Shown: piece after piece, positions 55,681-64,000 of the stretch | How positions within the stretch are numbered: position 1 is the first letter of the stretch | How the letters are laid out: each line of letters starts with the position of its first letter | NCBI GenBank assembly: GCA_963575645.1 | Contig: OY754470.1 | Span: 50,065,201-50,129,200 of the forward strand | Direction: 5' to 3' | DNA length: 64,000 nucleotides | Origin: Xanthostigma xanthostigma | Lineage: Eukaryota; Arthropoda; Insecta; Raphidioptera; Raphidiidae | Made by a program: the position numbers and the translations under genes | The notes under the pieces: generated by a model | Told to the model about the DNA's origin: nothing | The model's input: the letters and a program-made list of their open reading frames with translations, nothing else | Databases searched by the model: none

Positions 55681-58600
55681 AATTTAACATCTGTAGTGCG
55701 AAGTGTAAAATACCCAGACACTTTTTTAACTCTTAAATTGATATTGTAGGATGCAGCTTACATAATATTCTAATGGCTGAATATCATAGGCCTTTGCCTT
55801 AAAAAAAATTACTATAGTGTAGACAAAATGGAGAATTAATGGACTGAAACTTCAAAATATTTTTTTAATTATTTTTCCAGTAGTCCCCATACCCTGAGAC
55901 ACATATACATATTTTTTTAAATATATAAATAAAAAATCACGCTTTTAAGGGGGGTTAAAACCAGAATATTGAAAGTTATCCATTTTTGTGGCAGTGAAGT
56001 ATTGCATAGGTGATTAGTCGATTTCTAGTGAGAATAGTGTGAAAATGGAATAAATAAAAAAAAGGGCAAACCGTTCGAGGTCCATGCATAAACATTGCAG
56101 CGCGGCCTCCTGTCTGTTCGGTGTGCCAGGGATTAATCCCTTTGCAATGTTCTACACAACATCTAGCGTCGCGGCGCGTTGTTGTATGCCGTGATGAATT
56201 TATCAATTTTCAATGTTTTAAATTGATATGGGCGCAAACGAACGATACAAGAAAATCCTCGTGGCTCAGTTAGAGATCCGGGTAGTCTCTCTCTCTCATT
56301 GTCTCTCTCGGTGCTCCGGCACAACAATATAAAGGATGTGCGCGATTTAAAGCTTCGCGCCAATATTATAGCTCTTGAACAATGGCGTTCGTTCCACGTA
56401 AAAATTTGCGAGCTAATTTTTACTTCCGTGCGAACGTAGAAGAGGAGACAGTCTTGATACAAGTTTTTATTTTTGTCAGTCTGTCAGCTTGGGACAGATC
56501 TTTTGCAAATCTATTTTGAATCACTTACACTTGATCTGTTTTTTTGAAATTTTGCATACTTCGATGACAATAAAATAATCTGATAGCCATGACACTTTAT
56601 GCTGCTTTCAGTATAATTAGTATCCTCTGCAACTTTTTAACAGCTTATGGTAAAACATAAAGCGTTTGGGCTTCTTTTGGCAAAAAGCCTTTTTCCTGAG
56701 AATAGTGCAGCGAAAGTGTCACGAGAGGCAGCACTAGTAGTAGGGACAAACATAAAATATTTACATGCCAACCATAGTTATTTACGTGATATTATTTTAT
56801 TATTTAAAAATATAAATCTGAAATAAAAAAAATTTTGAACTGATAAACTTATCACTGAGAGTCATCATTTACATATGTTATCGAAATTATTTTTAAAATT
56901 AATTAAATGAATAAAAAATGAATAGTAAATTTTTGACAGTTTATTACCATTGATTAGAATGAGATATAACCTCAATCTTTTATTAAATTATATTCATTTA
57001 TTATATTTAATTAAATTTATTTTATTACCATATATTTTTGATTCATATTTCATTTGGAAATAAACCTGAAATTCATAATTATTTTCAATTTCTCTTATTA
57101 CAGTTTGAATTTGTCGCTAATATTTTACTAGAGTCTGCATACTAACCTGTCTATTAATTCATTTTTTTTTCCAGATACTTTTAAATTACGACACGCAAGC
57201 CAACGTTTTAATGTTACAACATTGTTATCTTTTACAGTTGCAAATTTTAGTTTTGTTCCAGGAACATCATCTTCTGTTAAAAACATTTTTTTTCAAGTAC
57301 ACTTTAATGTGTGTTTATATGGGGATTTGACAGTGTTTGTCCCTACCGAACTACTAGCGCTACTAGTGAGTGATTTTTCGTACTTCATGAAAAAGGCTCA
57401 TTAGACAATTTTGGTTATAATACAGTTATGGTGTGTGCTTGTATAGTAGATGACTAAAAAGGAAATAATAAAATATAGGCAATAAAACTTTTCACAAACA
57501 ATCTTTTATTAAAATGTATTAAAACGTGCATGCGGGAGTGCAAAATTTTCAACCTCGTTCCAAGTCTTAATTTTAATGACGGAATTTTTCCGCTGAACTC
57601 TATTTTTTTTTCTGTGATTTGCCCTAAAATGTCTGTTTATTTTAGCTGTGCGCCACTGAGCTGTAACAAGCGCGAAAATAGAACGAGATAGAGAATAATG
57701 TCCATGGGAACGTTGTAACGTCATAACAAATGGGGGTAGTCATAAACAAATGAAGTGAAATTCTGTGCTGATCCGTCATTTCCATTCCACCCAGTGACAG
57801 TTTAATCCCCACAGCGGCGAATATAGGCGCCCTCTTTTACACGCCGCCGCCAACGAACAACTTTCATCATTATATAATACACTGGAAAATTTAAACAATA
57901 CCCGTACACGTTTAATAAACCCTACCTACAAACATCTAAAATCTAAATTATTATACATTAGCGCGCCCGAGTCATGATTTATTTTCACTCATTCGTCCGT
58001 TTTCAAAAACGCCATTTTGGTAAATCACAACGCAGTATTTTTGGAAAATTTTAGCCCAGAATGACCTTGCTTGATATGCTTTAAGAGCTAGTAATAATAG
58101 ACGTTGCGGTTGTGTCACAAAATGTTGAAGGCCCGAATAGACAAAAAACAGCATAATTAAGACTTTTTTGAAGGAATTATATTTTTAAAAATTTCTGATC
58201 TGGAATTTTGTTCTATTTAGCATATTTTTAACACTATTTGGAGTGAAAATTGGAAAACAAATTTTTTGCACTTTATAGACTGACTCTATTAATTTAGAGC
58301 TGCAGTAATTTTGACTGATTTTAGTCCAATGTATCCCGATCCGGATATACTTTCGATAACTTTGCGAAAGAGTGAGTTATTTTGCTCTTGCTGATGGTTT
58401 GTATTTTATAGGACACTGACTGTTAAGAAAATACATTAAAAATATTTTAAATTTTATTATTTACGCACGACCCGACTTCCCTGCAGCCTAAAAATAAACT
58501 GCTTAAGTTACTTTCTCTGATTATATATAATTTGACGCAACATTGTGAGCTGGAAATAGGGAGTTCATCCGAATTTGCCAAGTCCAATAAACTAAGTAAA

Positions 58601-60006
58601 TTTCAGATTACCTGGACTCACATTTAGACAGTTTTTGTGTGACGAAAAGATGTGAATATTGTCTATGCAATAGTATTTTTAAAACTAAGTTTAGAAAATA
58701 CTCGAGATCAACGAAATTCTGTTTAGATGGTGCAGTTTGTTAAGTACTAAATCAAAAAACTGGCAAAAGTTTAGTTTGTAGTTAAAAATAATGTTTTCGT
58801 TCATCTTTATTAGTTAAATAAATTATTAATACTGGAAAAGTGGACATCTATTACGTGCTTTTAAAAAATGTCGGTATTACTTTTTGACAAATAAAGAATA
58901 ATCTATTTTTTTCACTTGCAGAAATTAAGCACACGTTACATATTTTGTACTGAACTGTACTATATTTATAAAATATGATATAATGATATTATCGCTTCGC
59001 TCAGTTATGTTGTTTACTTTTTAATAATAATAATATTATGTTTGCTTTGCAATACTGATTATCTACACTGACGGTTTCCAACTCGTAAGTATTTTTTACA
59101 AATTTTATTTAAAAAAAAAAAACTCTAGAAAATAACTACATTAAAATATATTTGTCAAAAAACGTAATCTTACGAAAGGCAAACTAAACCCATCTGTTAT
59201 ATTTATTTCTAGTAAACATTTCTGTAAACCGACAAATACTTATTTCTCAATAATTTTTAATTTCTTAAATAATAGTAAAAAATACGACACTGTCAAATGT
59301 CTCCCAATTTTTCATCTGATTTATTTATTTGCAGTCAGCAGAAATACAATTTCGTTTTTAATTATAATGAGTACCGCTCCCAATAAAACTGATCGAGCAA
59401 CATTAGTTAAATTGAATACATTGTAAACACATTATTTTCCAATAAATGTTGATCTATTTGTTATCGGTTTAATATACAAAATGGTTCATAATAACTAAAA
59501 TGGTGAATGTGAATTTATTAAATTCACCTATTAGTTTTAGCGTCAAAACTTTAATTTAGTTTTTGATGACAATACAATTTTTATTTAGATATTAGTAGCG
59601 CCTTCGACATCGAAATTTACTTAACTATTCCGTGACTTCCACCATAAATGACCCGTTTCTCACACCATACGAAATACAGTATTTTTCGAATCTTTGTTTA
59701 ACGCAAGTTTATCTCAAAGGACGTAATACAAGGTAGTTTACTAGTTCACCAACAAAGTTTGACAGATAAAAGTTTATCTTATCTTAAGAAAAAAATACTG
59801 GCATTTGACATATTATGATAAATAAAATACAAGTTCTGTTAACGCCTCTAGTGACGTGGGTAACGGCTAGTAGTAAATATTATGATATTTGATTTTTGTT
59901 TGCATGGTTACATAATATGGTTTCACTTGTAAGCTATGTACCCAATTTCTTTTTGAGAGATTTTCACTGTAAAACAATAGCTGATTTTTTCAAAATATTT
60001 AAGAAA
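55681..60006. other. No gene supported
   Basis: Mostly AT-rich. Two GC-richer patches are noted: 56060-56460 (CT-rich run, TATAAA at 56328) and 57640-57860 (CACGCCGCCGCCAACG). Frames of 60-99 codons here on both strands resemble nothing known. No strong palindrome or tandem array was seen. Confidence 0.3.
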
Positions 60007-60593
60007 AAAATTGGTTGTCTGTAAAGTCGGTTTACGGACGATAGTTTTACGTGATAACGTATTCCGTAATACATAACCTAAACCTCCCAAAATTTGGTTT
60101 CAATCCGCTTATCCTTGGTGTCGGAATGATAAGAAATGTCAAAAGTGACGTTTGCAACTGTCAAAGTATTATGTTCTAATAATAATTAGTTATTCCAATA
60201 CTTAACTTAGAAGGCGTTGCATTTCACAAAATACTAATGTCAAAAAATTGAATTAAACATTAGAAATTCAGCCGTTTTCATGTTGCATTTATACAGCTAT
60301 TTTTCTATATAAATTTGTATAAAAAAACTGTTTAGGCAAATTCTGTTATACGAAATCTATGTAAAATGTTCTCCTCTTTCGTTTAAGACTGGTTTCAAAC
60401 CGATCTGATTTAAATTGAGCGAGAAATTAGCAAAAAGCACTCACAGGGTCAGGCGGAACGTTACGCGTTAGGAACGTTACGCGTTACGCGTTACGAACGT
60501 TACACTTTTTCGAACATGCAGCCGGTGTTTTATCAATTTATAAGATTGGTGATTCATCAATTTATAAGACGTTATCACGTCAAAAATGTCTTA
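60007..60593 (-). repeat. Family A element, - strand copy
   Basis: Starts AAATTGGTTGTCTGTAAAGT and ends AAGACGTTATCACGTCAAAA. The body matches the 42.5-kb copy, with a deletion where CATGTTGCATTTATACAG joins. The internal array (GGCGGAACGTTACGCG, TTAGGAACGTTACGCG, TTACGCGTTACGAACG) is longer than in most copies. Confidence 0.88.
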
Positions 60594-60614
60594 CAAAGCT
60601 TTCATTAAGAATGT

Positions 60615-60720
60615 ATAAAACAATAAACCGTGATGAAAACTATACCATTACAATTTAAATAAAAACAACGTTATACCACATATTTCTTTTGCGCATGTGC
60701 CGATTTTTCTTTAAAACACT
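60615..60720 (+). repeat. Family B copy next to family A
   Basis: AATAAACCGTGATGAAAACT, AAAAACAACGTTATACCACA and GCGCATGTGCCGATTTTTC match the copies at 11.76 and 53.9-54.1 kb. Finding B inside or beside A at 53.9 and 60.6 kb suggests they may travel together. Confidence 0.65.
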
Positions 60721-61690
60721 AGAACTCTTGCTAGGTATATGTTAAACATTCCATCGAAATTTGGTTTAACGTATCTTTTATCGTGCTCACAAACTAACAG
60801 ACGAACAGTATGTATGTTTATTGGTCTCGGGAACTTCTCGAACAAAAAAATATTGGAAATTTTTTAATAGATTTGCAATGGTAATAGTATATGAACAAAC
60901 ATAATACGTCATATTTAAAAGAATTGCAACGAATATAACAGTAATATATTAAACATATTATTGCTGAGAGAGCGTCTAAAAATTAAAAAAAAAGTTTTAA
61001 TCGGCCGGTTTGCGTTAACGGACCATCCTATGAACATTGATTGGATGTTTATTTTCGTGTAGTTGAGTGTTGTGTGTATTATCGTGTAATAAACAGCGCG
61101 TGTGGTATTGAAGTGTTGAAATACTGAGTGCACTAACAAAATCAACAACTGCAACAATAATATGCGCTAAAACTAAAGTGTTACAAACAATGTAGAATGT
61201 GCATAGAATGCTAGCGATAACATCAAACCGAATACATTGTTCACAGGCAACCTACGTTGGCGTAAAATATGCTTAAATTTGTTCGAACTGTTGTTGCTAT
61301 TTCAGGTGTAAAAGTAAATATTAATTAACCTATAAGCAGTTAGTTTTTTAGGTTGAGGAGCTGATCTTCTCAATGATTTGACGCCCTTAAAATGGTATAG
61401 ACGATACATAGCAAACAAATTAGTTACTGATCGTTTGACCCGTTATCGTGTTCACAGAGACACAGACAAATAGACGCGCGGATTTATTCCAAAAGTATGT
61501 TTTTTGAACCCACTTGTGGAGTTGTAATGGTAAGACATGCATTTCCCCTATTTTTTATAATTTTAATAATAATAATAATGCGTTTAACGTCCGTTTCTCG
61601 ACTTTATGTCATTAGATACGCCATTCGCACCATTACTATTTCCATCTATCACACTTCACGTTATTTTTAACATTTTTTCAGCTTTAATAA
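60721..61690. other. No gene seen
   Basis: AT-rich. An 80-codon - frame at 60915-61157 is not recognisable. A short ATA microsatellite lies at 61563-61578. Confidence 0.35.
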
Positions 61691-61694
61691 AATT

Positions 61695-61850
61695 AATAGC
61701 AATGGGCGATTGAAGGAATTTTAGGACAGGATAAGGTAGGCAAATTTTGAACACGGGAGTGTATTCGGCCATGGCCTTGAATGAGGAACCATCTTGATAT
61801 TTATCTGGAATTATTGAGGGAAACCATGGAAAACCTCAACAAGATGACAA
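61695..61850 (-). repeat. tRNA-derived SINE, 5'-truncated copy
   Basis: In reverse it matches the body of the SINE at 63.2 kb: CATCTTGTTGAGGTTTTCCA, TGGTTTCCCTCAATAATTCC, AGATGGTTCCTCATTCAAG, ATCCTGTCCTAAAATTCCTT. The tRNA-like head is missing. About 15% of positions differ by eye, so the copies are not recent duplicates of each other. Confidence 0.85.
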
Positions 61851-63172
61851 AATTTTGTTTTATTTATTTATATAGTTAGTCATTATTGTTGCGTTGATTG
61901 ATAAAAAAACACAAACAACTACTAATTAAATTTTCTATAATTTGTAACTTGTACAAAATATTTAGTATTAGTATTAATTTGGTCTTTTTTAGGTTTCCTA
62001 TAACCACTCACAATAGTTGATGAGTTTCTCAATAATTTTACAAACATCCGTTGGTAATAATTACACATGCACATAAATACATCCTATGCATATCAACTAT
62101 AGATATAGGAGTTCAGTTATATTAGTACTTAATTATATTATCATCGTTTATAGTGTATTAATTATTTTCCATACAAATAACTTATTACACAATATTATGT
62201 ATATTTAGTGGAATATTGTAAGGGCTCTGTTGAATATTTATTACTTTACATAGAATAAATTCACTAAACTTTAGTAAAGTACACATATATGGGGTCTGCC
62301 ATCTTGCCTATAATATCGACTGTTACACAAACAACGAAACTTTATTTGAGGTTCGCGAGTAGTCTGGATCAATAATTAAATATTTGGAAAAATAATAACG
62401 TTGTTGTTTTCTGTGTATACGTAAATTTTAGAAATTAATATCACGCACGTAAGGATCATAACAGCTGTTGTGTGTTCAAGAAAACTGATGCACCACTTGT
62501 TTCTTTTAAAGTAGTTGCATTACTCGAAAAAGTCAACTCGAATACAAAATAAAAAACTGAGTTTTATAATCTGCAAGAATAAAACCGATATACATTTCCG
62601 GAATTCTTTAGAATCAAGTTATGGATTATAGAAAAAAAAATATTTCAAAAACGATTTAATTTTATTCTGAGTAGATAACAAACCGTGATTCCAAAATATG
62701 TCTGAAATCATTGAGGCAAAATATTGCGTCGCATTTTGTAGAAACACTAGATACAAAAGTGTGTAGGTATATATGTTTATTTTATTAATGTATATTGAAG
62801 CTTTAAAACTTTAGCTAGCTTTTAGATAAATTAAATTAAATTATTAGAACCTACCACAAACTACACGTATAAATATCATACCGCCTGACCTAAACTCGAA
62901 ATATTGCCATCCAATGTACATAATAATAATCCAAAAACATTCCGATACTCTCTCAATCTCAAATACCGGGAACTCACTGTTTTTGTATTTCGTACTAAAA
63001 TTGATAAAAATTAAATACTTATGGAATCACCTCGATGGCTTGTGAACTATTTTTGAATTTTGGGTAAGGCAATGATATACGGAAATATATCTTTTTAAGA
63101 TTGTCACGTGAGATTTCAAGGGAAAGCTTTTTAAAGCGCCATTTAATAAATATATCATTTATTTATTTATTA
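61851..63172. other. No gene seen
   Basis: AT-rich, nothing recognised. An ATTT run lies just before the next SINE (63155-63172). Confidence 0.4.
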
Positions 63173-63457
63173 TCACCGAGCGGTGTAGCGTAGTGCTGAG
63201 AGAACTAGACTTGCATTCGAGAGATACCGGGTTCAAATCCCGGCGGGGCAGATCTGACTTGGATTTTTTCCTGTTGCTTCTTGCCGAGAAACGGTCATCT
63301 TGTTGAAGTTTTCCATGGTTTCCCTCAATAATTCCAGATAAATATCGAGATGGTTCCTTATGCAAGACCATGGTCGATTACCTGTCAAACTCCTATGCAC
63401 AAAATTTGTCTACCCTTATCCTAATGTCCTAAAATTCCTTCATTTGCCCATCGCTAC
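63173..63457 (+). repeat. tRNA-derived SINE with intact pol III boxes
   Basis: The head CACCGAGCGGTGTAGCGTAG, TGCTGAGAGAAC resembles a tRNA D arm (A box around 63186-63196). GGTTCAAATCC (63230-63240) is a near-consensus B box inside a perfect T arm (CCGGG...CCCGG). The acceptor stem does not pair, so it is not a working tRNA. The SINE body follows (TTGGATTTTTTCCTGTTGCT, GAAACGGTCATCTTGTTGAA) and ends near CCCATCGCTA. The 70-codon - frame here is part of the SINE. Confidence 0.9.
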
Positions 63458-64000
63458 TAACTAAGTGGAAGTTTAAAAATGTATAAATGAATTTTAAACA
63501 TTAATATAAACAAAGTACGTATGTCGCACAGCTTCCGTCTTGTATTAACGTACTGACGCACCTATTTTTTATAGTATTCAGCTATCTTCACGTTGCTAAG
63601 ATCGGCGCGTTTTGTACAGTCGTTATACTATTTTACGATACACACAATACTATAATATTTTACCTAGCAGTCAGTGTGCTTGAAGGCATTTGTTTGACGT
63701 AATTACATTAGCAGACTGTTATTCTGTTGTTATTAAAATTACGTAATCAACAGAAAGGATATAAAACACGAAGAACCACTCATATTCTGGTACTACATGT
63801 TTAATATTTACTGATAAGAATGTCTAAATAAATATTTGTATAAGCGTTTAGATTCTATAATGCATTGACAATTGATTTTTACTAACGAGTGACAAAAGAA
63901 AGTATTGATGAAAAAACTTCGAAAATATATTCGCATCGCTTATTGTGCCTGGTCCGAACCTCTATAACTAGACATTAACTGCAGAGCTGCCCTATTTTTT
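63458..64000. other. No gene seen
   Basis: AT-rich, nothing recognised to the end of the window. Confidence 0.4.

Noticed and set aside
56382..56519. 45-codon frame starting ACAATGGCGTTCG with an upstream TATAAA (56328), as a first exon
   Set aside because: Good start context, but no recognisable product, no convincing splice donor and wrong TATA spacing. Left as one of the GC-richer patches.
63173..63245. A functional tRNA gene
   Set aside because: The T arm and both boxes are good, but the acceptor stem does not pair and a related body is found at 61.7 kb, so it is a SINE.

Overview
The window is eukaryotic, AT-rich and almost wholly non-coding. It reads as an intergenic or intronic stretch of an insect genome, most likely a moth or butterfly (Lepidoptera). 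The lepidopteran lean rests on the repeat at 22741-23215, whose right end (CTCCTCCTTTTT followed by GAAGTCGGTT) and matching text about 'accatcagatcc' and 'aaaatcggtcca' I recognise as a repeat common in lepidopteran genomes. The Helitron ends and tRNA-derived SINEs are also typical of insects. No host protein gene, true tRNA or rRNA could be supported. The coding fragments that can be recognised are relics of transposable elements.

Layout. 0-11 kb: a palindrome with a decayed hammerhead-like core (0.6 kb), a LINE-type 3' tail (1.6 kb), a hAT transposase C-terminal relic (2.4 kb), two copies of an abundant short family here called A (3.7 and 6.4 kb, the second running into a 482-bp tandem duplication), and two adjacent fold-backs (9.7-10.2 kb). 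11-18 kb: two inverted copies of a ~470-bp sequence at 11.25 and 16.36 kb bracket a Helitron (12.2 kb), a SINE head and a non-LTR reverse transcriptase relic; a second LINE relic at 17.5 kb is split by a tiny retroposed insert with 13-bp target duplications. 18-25 kb: a complete non-autonomous hAT element with perfect ends and 8-bp target duplications, a pogo/Tigger-type element with a transposase relic, the lepidopteran-type fold-back and a 70-bp minisatellite. 25-45 kb: sparse, with a large hammerhead-bearing palindrome (35.3 kb), A copies at 36.5 and 42.5 kb, and a LINE C-terminus inside an inverted repeat (38.3 kb). 45-56 kb: a second pogo-like element with a transposase fragment, a cluster of hammerhead-like palindromes (46.4-48.5 and 55.3 kb), a Helitron with an 87-91-bp tandem array (51.5 kb) and an A copy (53.8 kb). 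56-64 kb: mostly blank, with an A copy (60.0 kb) and two copies of one tRNA-derived SINE (61.7 and 63.2 kb).

The most interesting signal is a set of about ten loci whose RNA would fold like a hammerhead ribozyme: a CUGANGA box, a stem II, then GAAA running into a self-complementary stem III. Stem II and stem III sequences differ between loci but still pair, and in several cases a 4-bp stem I also pairs. Most ACGU-type copies sit head-to-head in long palindromes. This resembles the hammerheads known from Penelope-like retroelements and dimeric satellite hammerheads, but every copy has one extra nucleotide before stem II, so activity is not assumed. Everything is read by eye; coordinates of repeat edges are accurate to a few bases, and divergent old repeats will have been missed.
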